From Primulina eburnea (taxonomy: Eukaryota; Streptophyta; Magnoliopsida; Lamiales; Gesneriaceae), in contig NC_133103.1 in the NCBI RefSeq assembly GCF_022965805.1, forward strand, positions 28,572,329 to 28,636,328: 64,000 bases of DNA. The letters are read 5' to 3'. The notes under the pieces were generated by a model. It saw only the letters and a program-made list of their open reading frames with translations, had not been told where the DNA came from and did not search any database. Both the position numbers and the translations under genes were made by a program. Below, one piece after another: positions 1 through 10,278 of the stretch (positions are counted from its first letter, which is position 1; each line of letters opens with the position of its first letter).

Positions 1-2470
1 ACCGCAATGAAACAATTCTGTAATCTCGGTCTTATATCAGATTCTGCCTCCAAGTAGTTTCTTCGATACCATGACGGTTCTACTGAACTTTTACAAGTGA
101 AATAGTCTTCGTTCTGAATTATCTTTCTTTCACGGATTTCCGATTCCAATCTGGAATAATAATTCAAGAAGTATAATATCATAATACAACTCGAAGTAAC
201 TCTGATAGAATCAATCTCAAAATACCGGCTATACAATATCCGTATATACCAATCAACAGCTCATAACAAATCAACACCATCATCTGCTACAAAATCTGTT
301 TAATCCCAGTCAATTCAATATTCAATCTTCTGCCTCAAATACCAACGTGTTATCGTCTGATGTGGGCATATTTAGTCTGTTTATTTTGAGCTGTCTTCAT
401 TTTCTTCTGAATCAGCTTCACTTTCTTTGTCATATCTCTCATCCTATGAGGTCCAATATCAGGTACCACAGAGATATTATCCCCATACGAAGGGAATTTG
501 CAGTTCTCACTGTACAATGCCTCGAATGAAGCTATCTCAATACTCATCTGATAGCTATTGTTTTACGATAATTCATAAAGTGACAATGAATCTTGTCAAC
601 TAGTGCTAAAATCAAGCACTACAGCTCCACGGATATTCTCCAGTATCTGGATAGTCCGCTCTAACTTTTCGTCGGTCTGTGGACGATATGTGGTACTCAG
701 ATGTAACTTCGTACCCAACTCTTGTTGTACACTCTGCCAAACGTGCAAAGTCAACTGAAATCACGATCTGATATAATCAACTTTCTCCACTTCATGCAAT
801 CTGATAACTTCTTTGGCAGAAGTCTCAGTAATCTAGTCATGTCTGTACGCCTTCATGTTTGAATTAACACGTGCTGATTTGGTCACTCTGTCTATAACAG
901 CCCAAATCACATCGCTACTCGGGAGGAACGTAGTAGCTTCGTCACTAAATCCCTGGAAATGTGATCCCATTTCCATTCAGGAATGGACAAGCTATATAAT
1001 AAACCTCTTGGTTTCTTTCTTTCTGTCTTCATCTGTCAGCAATTCAGACATATCAGTAAAAACTCTGTAAAATCTGATCTCATCGGTTTCTCTAAAATCT
1101 GTCTTTTCAAATTATTATACATTTTTTCTGTCCTCAGAACGAATACTGAATCGATTATTGTACACTTCTGACAATATCTGTTGTTTCAATTCGAAACATC
1201 TGGCATAACAAATCGGTTATTCATATACAATACAGTATCACATACCTGATATTCTAATCGACACCCTGCTCTGACTATCGATATCGAGTTCTGCCCATTC
1301 TGATCAATTTTGTTAGCCACTTTTAATTCTCAAAATCAGCTCTGATTCGGCCTAAACAACATATAATCTCAATGGTTTACAATCTGTTTTATGAAAAAAT
1401 TTCAGAATAGCTGCAATATTCAATCAGATTCGAAACACAAATCATCGATATTGATCTACTAAACTCAGAAAACTGCAATTTCTGACAATGCTATCGGTCT
1501 CAACCAATTGATCACGATTTCAACTGTGCTAAGATCAACCGATATACTATATTCGAATATGACATACCCCGAATACAATCTGTCTCAGTCAAAATTCACA
1601 TCTTAACAATTTCTGTATCCAACATCTTAGTTCTCAGAATATTCAATACAATTTTCTAATACTCGATTCAGTCAGTCATATGCTTCGAATATATCAGAGT
1701 ATCATAGATAAAACGAACATAAAATCATCAAAATACTTCTAAACATAGGGTTTATCAAACCACAAATATACTGGAGCATTCCAAAGAGAAACACTCAATC
1801 AACTGTCACTCTCGGCTAGAAATCTTCTAACTGGTCTTTCAAGTCTTTCAATTCAATCAGTATCATTTTGTACGGAGTTCTAGAATAAGAACAGTAGCCT
1901 GGTATCGAGTCAAGGGTAAAATCAATCTCTCTGACTGAAAGCAAACCCGGAATCTTATCTGGGAAGACCTTAGCAACTCTCAAGCCACTGGCAAATCAGC
2001 AAATGATAAACTTGATTTTAGTAAATCAACTGAATGCATAAGGAATCCTTCTGTTCCTTTCGATAATCATCGAGTCATGAACATCCGATATATCAAAGGT
2101 ATTCTAGATCTAGAATCCTTACCATATAATGTCGGCCATTTCAGGTCCGAATCTTACCATCTTCTGGAACAGTCTCCGGTAACTCTGTACTTGGTCAGCA
2201 TATCACTATTAATCATGCAGTCAAAATCAGACAACTCAAGTACACACAAGCTAACTCAATCTCATTCTCATCTTACTGCAGTATACGACGTTCCACAGAA
2301 TTCACTGATATCAAAACTCTCCCCCAAAAGTTATAGCGATAAATACTACAGTAGATATAGACTCTACAGATAAAGCATATATCAATGCAATTCATTCAGA
2401 AATCATGTGTAGGATATACGAGTATCCCTCAATACATACACAGAATAATCATAAAATAACAGTCACCTGC
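1..2470 (-). pseudogene. Element A pol: decayed protease, RT, integrase and chromodomain-like tail
   Basis: Read from high to low coordinates, the minus strand shows the start of RT at about 2000-1760 (matching the PGLxxxREIDF and APYRM-LKDLKDQLEDF region). The frame then jumps near 1745 to the end of the RT palm at about 1730-1590, so the catalytic YIDD region is mostly deleted or mutated. The integrase core is recognisable at about 1000-590 (WAVIDRVTKSA, then SDRDF, then RPQTD). Its C-terminal part lies at 547-350, and a tail resembling the end of a chromodomain (around EAESD) at about 110-1. Many stops and frameshifts interrupt it. This is a dead polyprotein, and only its domain order is informative. 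Confidence 0.8.
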
Positions 2471-2499
2471 CACTATATCATCAATGCATCCTGGGTCTG

Positions 2500-3590
2500 T
2501 TCCTCGGTCACTGTAACCATTCTGGTTTCCTCATGGGCCTGGTCGTGACTGAGTAGAGGGTGGTTGGAACGAGTGAACAACAAATGATGGTCTATTGGTC
2601 TGAGTCACTGATCCAGATGATTCTGCTCCCTGAAATCTTCGAGAACCTCTCTGTGGACATACTCTAGCAAAATGTCCTGGTTGTCGACAGACGTAACAAC
2701 TACCAAACACACATCGAAATTGTTCTGTGGGATGTCTTCCTCCAAAGGTTCTAAAAATAGAGCCCAGTATAACTCTGGCTAGAACCACTGAAGCTAGATG
2801 AACCGCTACCTAACTTCTTGAACTGTTTCTTTCGAGCATTCAAATGATCTTTCTTTCCACCACTAGCACTACCACTATCAAATCTGAAAGGGGATTGTTG
2901 TTTCTGTGGTTGATCAACATACGACTTTCATCGTTGTTGGATCATACTTGCTTCAGCTTCCTTAGCTCTGTTCAATACATCAGCAAAAGTATGTGGTCTG
3001 TTCACATTCATCAATGTACCTATCTCAGGATTCAATCTATTTAAAAACTGATCAGCTACAGCTTAATCATTCCCAGCTACGTGAGGAGCAAAACGTAGCA
3101 ATTTAGAGGATTTAGCAACATATTCTTCAATGTTTAGCTGATCATGTCTCAGATTTTCAAATTCTGCCCTCTTGTCTTCTCGGTACGAAACTAGGAAAAA
3201 CCTTTGATAGAATTCAACTTTGAAGATCTACCACATAATCACCGTACCATGCTGTTCCAAGGCTTCCTTGGTTGCGATCCACCGACTCTTTGCGACTTCC
3301 TGTAACTGCTGTCCAATCAGTTTCACTCTTAGTTCATCTGTGTAATCCAGTGAATCAAACAATATCTCAATATCATCTAGCCAACTTTCACAATCAACAG
3401 TCGTCTCAGTACCTTCAGAATCGGCAGTGTACATGACTGTAACCTCTGTAGCTGTGTTTCCATCAGAGTTTCTGACACATCCACCTGATAAATCAAAGTA
3501 CTACCTCGTTCTGGAATTCTCGAGGAGATAAATCTGATTATCAAAAGATTAGTAACCTGATACAGCAAACCTGTTTCAGTCCTCCTCTGA
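2500..3590 (-). pseudogene. Element A gag with CCHC zinc knuckle, frameshifted
   Basis: This is the nucleocapsid/capsid polyprotein of element A, which packages the element RNA. The capsid-like retrotransposon-gag stretch is at 3434-3060 (WLDDIEILFDSLDYTDELRV, then FYQRFF and RAEFENLRHDQLNIEEY), broken by a stop at about 3230. The zinc knuckle CYVCRQPGHFARVC is intact at 2657-2698, and just before it is a GRHPTEQ segment like the GRHPTTQC of element D, so the two gags belong to related chromoviruses. Several stops and at least two frameshifts prevent translation. The start is not definable because the first 100 or so codons are out of frame. Confidence 0.82.
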
Positions 3591-3771
3591 TCATCTTACT
3601 GCTAATCAAGAATCGGTTCTGATTCATTATCAATAATACATATTACCAATCAAATCATTCAGGTAGACATGTATTAAACAAAGCAGTAAATCATGCTAGC
3701 AATCAAAAGCAAGGAAATAAAACTCATTCTACCCCACTCACTAGCTTCTATCTCAATCTAGGGGATCTATC

Positions 3772-3783
3772 GCTCTGATACCA
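3772..3783 (-). other. Primer-binding site of element A (initiator tRNA-Met type)
   Basis: The minus strand reads TGGTATCAGAGC, the standard plant PBS complementary to the 3' end of initiator tRNA-Met, 7 bp from the LTR end at 3791. It fixes the orientation of element A and the 3' border of its 5' LTR. Confidence 0.93.
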
Positions 3784-4519
3784 CCTTCTTTGGGGACCCG
3801 GACGCTAATCATCTTCTTAATCATTCTTTGGGAATAATATAATCAATTATAATAAACAAGGTCTAATTTTTTTTTTAAAATACAAATGCGGAAACGTAAT
3901 GTAAATCAATCTGATATACATGTCAAACGTACAAGTACTGTACTGGATACAATAAAAAGAAACTAGGTTCAACTACATATATCAGTGCTGAACTCTAATC
4001 TAATTCTGAGCCCGGATCTCTACGCTAATCTTGAATCTCTCATCTTCTTCATGACCCTGGTCCTGTCCCACTTGTTGTCATGCACCCATACAAACACTAC
4101 AACAGCCGGATAACTCCGGTGAGAATTATATTCCCAGTATAAACCAAGTATACATGCATTTCATATGTATAAACAGAAATAACAGCATGAAACAGATATT
4201 CATAACATGTATCACAATCAGAAACATGAATCAATATCAAACTGTAAATCATACTCTGAACATGTATCAGAATCAGAAAACATGAATCGATATCACCCGG
4301 TAAATCACACTCTGTGACTCTGAGACTCGGACTCGACTCATTCCTAATCTAGGGATCCCGATCTGAATAAGAACGCAACAATCTCCCACCTACTCTTCCG
4401 ATCGTGGTGACGGTACGTTCTTATTTACGGACTTTGGTCCTGTCTATATCGGATCTCGCTATAGAAGTTGCTCTACTCCTATGCACACATCGATATGACC
4501 AAACTGTCCGGTGTCTTGA

Positions 4520-4600
4520 CATATCCTCCCAATGACTGGCATATCCTGCCAAAACTGGGCAAATCCTGCCAAAGGCTAGGCATATCTTGCCAAAGACTTC
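4520..4600 (-). repeat. Short tandem repeat, four units of 20-21 bp in LTR A
   Basis: Four consecutive units start at 4520, 4540, 4560 and 4581, each close to CATATCCTGCCAAARRCTGG. I see no equivalent at the homologous place in solo LTR E, so it is a local expansion in this copy. No function is evident. Confidence 0.85.
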
Positions 4601-5440
4601 TCACATAACAAATGCTTAACTATAAATCAATAAAATGAGCATATCAATCTTAAACAATGCCATATATCGAGGCAATGAAAATCAAGTATGTGATTTTGGG
4701 AGACTCAAGTTAAATCAAACTCGAGTTGTGCAATCCCGAATCAATATTAATTTATACCTTTCTCTTCTCGGTCTGACGAAGTCGAAGTCTTGAATTCAAC
4801 TCTGTCTATATCAAATCTGAAATGACAACATCGAATAGGCACAATATCAATATACAACTCAATTCAAGACATTTTCTGATCACTACTCAATCAAGGCATA
4901 ATCTGATCGACGTCAATTATACAACTATACAATCTCAATCAATAGCGAATCAGATTAATATCAATCTACTGATGTTTCGATGGCATAACAATACAATCTC
5001 AATAATCCCCGTCAATCTCAACATCACCGATATAGTAACACGGCTTATAATGAATGTCAGTACAACTCGTAATCTCAACAATAGTAGATCATAATCTCAA
5101 ATCTAAACAATCTCGATCATATCAGTTCTGAAAATCATAACAATTACATACACAGTCTGTTCTTCGATCTGGTTTCAATTATACGATGTGTAGTATGTCA
5201 AGAACCGTATATATTAATCATATCTGGTTCTGACAGTATCATAATTTTAAATCATATCAAAACATAATAAAATTTACGTCCAGTTGAAGCCTTCGTCGTT
5301 AGAAACAAGATATCGAAGTCGGATTCAAAATCAGACGGATGGATTTTCTTCAATTCAAATCCTAGTATCACAATTGAAGATTTCCCTGGAACCCTTTTCG
5401 GTTTCTCCTTCCTGAATTGTTGAGGCACAATGACAATGGA

Positions 5441-5446
5441 TATATA

Positions 5447-5516
<70 letters not shown>
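5441..5516 (-). repeat. (TA)38 microsatellite at the LTR A TATA-box position
   Basis: 76 bp of almost pure TA (one C at 5448). In the homologous solo LTR E the same interval, between the dyad array and the ACAATTCAG block, holds a 10-bp TATATATATA at 45812-45821. The microsatellite therefore looks like an expanded TATA box of the LTR promoter. Confidence 0.9.
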
Positions 5517-5523
<7 letters not shown>

Positions 5524-5570
5524 TCATGCATGCCTAGGAAACATGGTTTATTCCTTGAAGCAACACGTCT

Positions 5571-5812
5571 CGCGCATATGCACGACACTACTCGGCACAT
5601 ATGCACGAGACCTTATGTCTCGGCGCGTATCCTTCACAGCAGCTCGCGCATATGCACGCCTCACCTCCGCGCATATGCGCGAGGTTCTCTGGACATGGCA
5701 TTAAGCTTCCGCACAGCTCGCGCATATGTGCGCACACGTCTCGCGCATATGCGCGAGGTCTTCTGCTACTGTCGCGCAGATGCGTGGCTACTTGTCGCGC
5801 ATATGCGCGAGG
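5571..5812 (-). repeat. Dyad array in LTR A: CGCGCATATGCGCG motif, 74-bp period
   Basis: Eight recognisable copies of a self-complementary motif close to CGCGCATATGCGCG. The centres of the CATATG cores lie near 5577, 5600, 5651, 5674, 5725, 5748, 5779 and 5802. They form four pairs 23 bp apart, and successive pairs start 74, 74 and 54 bp apart. A degenerate copy is visible near 5629. The array lies immediately upstream of the TA tract in element orientation. The open frames across it only reflect the repeats. Confidence 0.9.
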
Positions 5813-5938
5813 TGTTCTTTCCTCGTACATATTTCGTGTTTTCTTCATTTTTTTCTGGTCAACTCCATTCCGTCTATAATCACATTAATTATCACCAAAT
5901 CATTTCAGATTAACAGGATAAAAATCTCAGGCCTTACA

Positions 5939-6253
5939 CTCACGCTCCTGCCGTGCGGCCTGTTCCTCTACAAAGATAGATTCTTGATTCATTTTCATGG
6001 CCTCATCCACAGTTCGGGTGATAAATTGGCCCAGCTGTTCCAGGGTCAAGTTCCCCACATTTTCATTGGGATGGGTTTGCTCGACCCTCGTTTCGTGATT
6101 GGGCTGCTCAGTTCTGGTCTCTTGACGAGATTGTTCATGTCTCGTCTGAAGAAGCGATTGTTCCTGTCTTGCCTCAGCATGAGATGGTTCGCGTCCCCTC
6201 CGAGGACGAGATGATGCTGAGGTGGCTCTTCCATTCTCTCTCCTCCCTACCAT
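5939..6253 (-). pseudogene. Element B gag N-terminus, truncated by insertion of element A
   Basis: The frame opens at ATG 6253 (MVGRRENGRATS...), 22 nt after the primer site, and runs about 105 codons to the LTR of element A. The visible part is hydrophilic and rich in Arg, Gln and Glu with repeated QTRHEQSRQETRTEQ-like segments, followed by a LTLEQLGQFITRTVDEAM helix. This is typical of the unstructured N-terminus of Tat-lineage gag. The capsid and zinc-knuckle regions are not in the window. The start is chosen because it is the first ATG after the primer site and the frame is uninterrupted to the junction. Confidence 0.7.
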
Positions 6254-6274
6254 CTCTACGTCTCAACTCAAAGC

Positions 6275-6293
6275 TTCCCACAGATGGCGTCAA
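6275..6293 (-). other. Primer-binding site of element B
   Basis: The minus strand reads TTGACGCCATCTGTGGGAA, 1 nt from the LTR end at 6295. It is the same site type as in H (TTGACGCCGTCTGTGGGAA) and close to that of G. Primer sites of this class are used by Tat and Athila elements, commonly assigned to tRNA-Asp-like primers. Confidence 0.8.
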
Positions 6294-6294
6294 G

Positions 6295-6621
6295 TGATAC
6301 TCACGTGAAATTTAGGGTCCGCTCCCAGCAAGTGTCACTAGTACAGACGCAGGGTTTTAAAATTGTCCCGAACCTGAAATCACGAAAAAGACTGTTAAGA
6401 GGGGGCCAGGAGGGTGTCCTGGAGTAGCCCCTCCAACGCTCAAGTCAGTGACTGAGGATATATAGGGGGAGCATCTAAGGATGCCGCTGAAAACAATATA
6501 GTGAATGAAATATCATACGCTCAAACCTGATATTTATAGGAGAATACCTGGGCCCTGATGGGCTTGTCTATCATTTGGGCTTGGGGTGGGCCAGGGGTAG
6601 TGGGCCCATCTTGGGGTATCA
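6295..6621 (-). repeat. 5' LTR of element B (327 bp)
   Basis: Starts TGATACCCC at 6621 and ends in TATCA at 6295 (minus orientation). It contains a TATA box (6531-6538) and the TGACTTGAGCGTTGG block at 6433-6447, about 90 bp downstream of TATA and so inside the predicted transcript. No second copy is in the window. Confidence 0.78.
6531..6538 (-). promoter_or_regulatory. TATA box of LTR B
   Basis: TATAAATA on the minus strand in the context CTCCTATAAATATCAG, nearly identical to the LTR G context CTCCTATAAATATTAAG at 11961-11977. Confidence 0.75.
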
Positions 6622-6794
6622 ACAATGATAAACCAGTGGCAGTAATTGAAATTCAGACAAGGAGTAAAGAAAATAATGAATGATAGGAAAGAAAGATTTA
6701 GCTATTGAAAAAATTTATACTGTCGATATCAATTCTCCACAACTCTAACAGAACAAATTAATTTTAAATATATAAGGTATTGATTCAGAGGTCA

Positions 6795-7056
6795 CACAAT
6801 TACAGCTTGTCTTGTGATGAAGAGCTGCTTTTTTCGAGGAGCTTTATCATCCGGACATGTCTCTAAGCTAAGTAGCATTGTGTCTTGTGGGGTTAACGAC
6901 CACTCTGAGAAAAAATTTAGGACATACAAAGTTTTGTTTGAAAGGTGTCTCCAAATACTCTGAAAAGACAAAGCGTATGACTCTTGCCTGAACCCATTCA
7001 ATCGAAAAGAAGTCACAAACTTCTGTACATACAACTGTCCAACAATTGCCGCTAAC
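6795..7056 (-). pseudogene. TGD4: TGD4-like pseudogene, exon 2
   Basis: The minus-strand translation from 7056 gives LAAIVGQLYVQKF, then QSIWRHLSNKTLYVLNFF, LTPQDTMLLSLE and DDKAPRKK. In order and spacing this follows plant TRIGALACTOSYLDIACYLGLYCEROL 4 (NNWL..LLGQF.VQ.F, then IG.HL.DKSLYALGFCSE, L.P.DTLLLS). TGD4 is an outer-envelope chloroplast protein that binds phosphatidic acid and takes part in ER-to-plastid lipid import. A splice acceptor CATGCAG ends at 7057. Joined to the donor at 11268 it restores the frame exactly (…DSW|LAAIVGQ). The frame drifts after RKK (HHK is in another frame) and ends at 6795. Later exons are not in the window; element B begins 174 bp further on. The identity rests on remembered family sequence, not a search. 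Confidence 0.7.
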
Positions 7057-8065
7057 CTGCATGGCTTTGTGTCAAAATGAGAATCAATCAGATATATGTA
7101 TTTATGGAACTGACAAGGTTAATGCTCCCTGAATGAAGCACGAGTTTAAGCCATTGAATTACTGCTGAACACTCTTGTTATTAGTATAAAATTTAATAGT
7201 TTTGCTATGTGGTGTGTTTCACAGTGAATGGCATAGTCTTAACTGTCTAGAACCTGGTAAAAAATAATCACCAAGCACAATTCAGGGTATGGAACAAAGT
7301 TTCCTAGTAGCTTTGTAAATAATGTCCAAAATGTTACTCAATTTCCAATACAATTATTACAATAGACGCAACATAACTAAAATAAACAAAACTCCAAATA
7401 AAATTAAAAAAAAGTGAACAATGATTAGCTCAGCGGCAAAATCAGACGACTTCCAGTAGAGCCAACTTAACTTGTATTCAGAATCCAGACCAAGTGCTTA
7501 ACGGGACGAGTCAACACTCTGATGGTGGGACCAGTTCTTCAAAAAACAGATTGGTACTTAGAAGATTGAGTTTTAGTCAAGCAGATAAGGTAATTCCACT
7601 CGGTCTTGGGAAGTATCAACAAGTGGAGGCAGCATCAATATATAACTAAATTGACTCTTTGACAGAGAGGTTTTATATTTGATTAAGCATAAAATGTAAC
7701 ATTGTTTGATATTGCTTAACCTAGTTCAAAATGCACAGAAAATCTAGTTAAATTGAGACAAAAAATAATTTAATTTTAAGAACAAGTTAATGTCACTGGA
7801 ACCTGTGAAACTCATAGTTTCCTCATAACAAATTTGTCAGATGGGTGATTTGAGACTTGGTGGGAAACCATTTCCGAGGATATCCCAGTTTAAAATCAAC
7901 AATAATTAAGCATAATTTGTAAATCCAGGCAAAGAGAGCGCATATCTCATGTCAAAAATATATTAAAAAAAACTTGAGGAAATAAGAAAAATAACAAATC
8001 ATGATAGAATTCAGAATGTTATAATATAGAAATTCAAATCTTCGATCGTGGAAATGGACTAGATA
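7057..8065 (-). other. TGD4-like pseudogene intron, 3' part
   Basis: About 1 kb of AT-rich non-coding DNA between the acceptor at 7057 and the TSD of element H (8066-8070). With 11006-11268 it makes an intron of about 1.28 kb once H is removed. I see no exon, RNA gene or transposon ends in it. A short tRNA-A-box-like string at 7426-7438 has no partner B box. Confidence 0.6.
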
Positions 8066-8070
8066 CTCAT

Positions 8071-8791
8071 TGATGGGATCCTGGTGAAATGGGTGAGCCG
8101 GGCCGGGTGCTCCACCGGATCTGCTATCAATAATGTTGTTCACGAAAATGAGCATAGTAGATTAACCTGTGAGCTATAACTTCCACTGTGACCTGCAGAC
8201 AAGGAGATGAACTCGTGAATGGGCGCCGAAGGGGTGTCTGGCATGGCCACTCCGATACTTAAGTCAGCAGGTGAAAATGATAACCAGTGTAGCTTAGATA
8301 AAAGTAAAGGTTATTGGTGTAAATATGTATGTTAACATATGTGTTGGCGATTGAATCATTCTTCAGAACTAGAGAAGAAGAGGAAGCCAAAAGTCCGCCC
8401 AAATGAATTACATACGTGCTATTTATAGGAAGGAAAATCAAGGATTACCTCGATTTGCGCGTATACCTACCACTTATAGCTTTTGATGTTGACTTCCTGT
8501 CAAGCTACTCTACTTTCCCATCGTGTTACATCAATAGGATTCTGTCAGGCACGTTTCTCGAGACAAGATCTTATCTTCAGAACCACTCATGTGTTGCACT
8601 GTTATCGAGGTGCCTGGGTAGAATGCCTCCCGGGAGATTTATACAAGAGCCCGGGCGTCTGGTTGCTCGGGGAGTAGAGCATGGGCTTTCACCTGCCCGG
8701 CTCCAGAAGAATCCATCTGGAGACTCACTCGGATTTGGGAACCATTTGATATTCCGGGTCATCCATGACCCGGGTTCTTACGAGGATATCA
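8071..8791 (-). repeat. 3' LTR of element H (721 bp)
   Basis: In minus orientation it starts TGATATCCTCG at 8791 and ends CCCATCA at 8071. It matches 10279-11000 along its whole length with scattered substitutions. TATAAATA is at 8420-8427 (minus), and the conserved Tat R-region block is at 8252-8266, mutated to TGACTTAAGTATCGG. Confidence 0.92.
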
Positions 8792-8899
8792 TCACACATC
8801 CCTTAAATAGTCGGGCTAGAGTCATACTCGCTATCCCGATCAGTCATGCTTGGATTCCCAAAGAGATATCAATCTTGTTCTATAAAAGCATCGGGGGCT

Positions 8900-9960
8900 T
8901 CATGTCTCTTAGAAATGAGATAAAATGCCGGAGTCTCGTGTCTCATGGACTTGAGATAAGATGCCGGAGTCTCGTGTCTCATGGACTTGAGATAAAATGT
9001 CGGGGCCTCGTGCCTACCGGTCTTTAAAATAGATTGTCGGGGTCTCATATCTCCCGGACTTAGGAGTAGTCGAGGTGCGGAGCCCGAGCTAGGGTGTAGT
9101 GCCCTGGGCTTATAAATAACCAAGGTGCGGAGCCTTGGGCCGGGGAGCATGTCCCGGGACTTGGGAATGGTCGAGGTGCGGAGCTCCGAGCCAGGTTTGA
9201 GAACCCTGGGCTTATAATAACCAAGGTGCGGAGCCTTGGGCCGGGGAGCATGTCCCGGGACTTGGGAATGGTCGAGGTGTGGATCCCCGAGCCAGGTTTG
9301 AGAACCCTGGGCTTATAATAACCAAGGTGCGGAGCCTTGGGCTTTGAGATGACTGGGGTACGGGTCCCCAGGCCAGGGTACGGGTCCCTAGACTTAGTAA
9401 ATAACCAGGGTGTGGAGCCCTGACCTTCATGAATGGTCGAGGTACGGAGCCCCGAGCCAGGGTACGGAGCTCTGGACTTTGAGATGACTGGGTTACGGGT
9501 CCCCAGGCTAGGGTACGGGTCCCTAGACTTAATAAATAACCAGGGTGTGGAGCCCTGGCCTTCATGAATGGTCGAGGTACGGAGCCCCGAGCCAGGGTAC
9601 GGAGCCCTGGACTTTGAGATGACTGGGGTACGGGTCCCCAGGCCAGGGTACAGGTCCCTGGACTTAATAAATAACCAGGGTTTGGAGCCCTGGCCTTCAT
9701 GAATGGTCGAGGTACGGAGCCTCGAGCCAGGGTACCAGGCACTGGACTTTTAGATGACTGGGGTACGGATCCCAGGCTAGGGTACGGGTCTCTGGACTTT
9801 GAATAATGTGTCGGGGCCTCGTATCTCCCGGACTTTATATATAATGCCGGGGCCTCATGTCTCCCGAACTTTAAGATAAGAGTGTACCGGGGCCTCGTAT
9901 CTCCCGGACTTACAAGAATGTGCCTAGGCCTCATGTCTCCCGGACTTAATAGATTTTGCT
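8900..9960 (-). repeat. 3' UTR-type tandem repeat array of element H (45-bp subunits, 135-bp period)
   Basis: A GC-rich array near the 3' end of the internal region. The central part has a 135-bp higher-order period: TTCATGAATGGTCGAGG recurs at about 9426, 9561 and 9696. Each period holds three hairpin-like subunits of about 45 bp around GGTACGGAGCCC, GGTACGGGTCCCC and GGTGTGGAGCCC. The flanks (8900-9050 and 9790-9960) carry a second motif close to CGGGAGAYAYGAGGCCCCGG on the minus strand, shared with the array of element G. Hypervariable 3' UTR tandem repeats are an established feature of Tat/Ogre-lineage elements. Confidence 0.88.
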
Positions 9961-10259
9961 TCTCCTGTTGTATTAGTTTTATTAAAAACCAAATCACTAA
10001 CCTGGAAATATTGAATTCAAATTCATTTTCGGTAGAGTGAAACTTCTCTGGCTGAGCTAAATTAGGTGACTAATATAGCTGTATGCTACTGAGTGCATAG
10101 CAAATGCTCTTCATGTCAATCCGGGATCGCTCTTGAGCTTTGAGCCCATATGAAATCCACATATAAGATATTCGTGCCGAGCCGGTCGGACTTGTATGTT
10201 TTCCAAGCAGAGTTTGACTTATTTTTAAATGAAAACCATATCTACGTCTTGAACACAAT

Positions 10260-10278
10260 TTCCCACAGACGGCGTCAA
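10260..10278 (-). other. Primer-binding site of element H
   Basis: The minus strand reads TTGACGCCGTCTGTGGGAA directly next to the LTR end at 10279. It differs by one base from the site of element B. Confidence 0.88.

Larger units (their letters stand above)
1..5938 (-). mobile_element. Element A: Ty3/gypsy chromovirus (Tekay-like), 5' LTR and degraded gag-pol
   Basis: On the minus strand this reads 5' LTR (5938 to 3791), tRNA-Met-type primer site, gag, protease remnant, RT remnant, integrase and a chromodomain-like tail at the window edge. The 3' LTR lies outside the window. Its LTR belongs to the same family as solo LTR E at 45389-47601: the ends, the Met-primer context and many internal blocks align. 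It is inserted in the gag of element B, whose reading frame stops exactly at the LTR edge (5938/5939). The internal region is shorter than the usual 5 kb or so because RT is largely deleted. The lineage call rests on the Met-type primer site and the tail after integrase. Confidence 0.85.
3791..5938 (-). repeat. 5' LTR of element A (2148 bp)
   Basis: Begins TGTAAGGCC at 5938 and ends in GTCCCCA at 3791 (minus orientation). It aligns with solo LTR E in the same order: palindrome array, TATA region, an ACAATTCAG block, a TTCGTCAGAC-like block, a segment with regular CTAGGGATCC context, the CACCGGAGT block and the CGTCCGGRTCCCCA end. It carries a lineage-specific dyad array (5571-5812), a TA microsatellite (5441-5516) where E has its TATA box, and a 20-bp tandem repeat (4520-4600). 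The start of transcription would lie shortly below 5440. All reading frames in it are repeat artefacts. Confidence 0.88.
5939..6621 (-). mobile_element. Element B: Tat/Retand-type Ty3/gypsy element, 5' LTR and gag start
   Basis: On the minus strand: a 327-bp 5' LTR, a GACGCC-type primer site, and the first 105 or so codons of gag. Gag is cut by element A at 5938/5939; the rest of B must lie beyond the left window edge. The LTR carries a clear TATA box and the TGACTTGAGCGTTGG block also found in elements G and H, which places B in the same Tat-like lineage. B abuts the 3' side of exon 2 of the TGD4-like pseudogene. Confidence 0.8.

Noticed and set aside
5252..5527. Frame encoding poly(Ile-Tyr)
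   Set aside because: Translation of the TA microsatellite within LTR A.
5530..5913. Open frames of 86-127 codons across the CGCGCATATGCGCG array, on both strands
   Set aside because: Several overlapping frames on both strands are open simultaneously because the repeat lacks stops. The peptides repeat RAYAR/SRICA words only.
7426..7438. tRNA or SINE-like A box (TTAGCTCAGCGGC)
   Set aside because: No B box (GGTTCGANNCC) follows and no cloverleaf can be drawn.
8416..9027. 203-codon plus-strand frame over LTR H and its array
   Set aside because: It is antisense to the element, runs through LTR and repeats, and contains simple repeated words. A shorter equivalent is in the other LTR at 10624.
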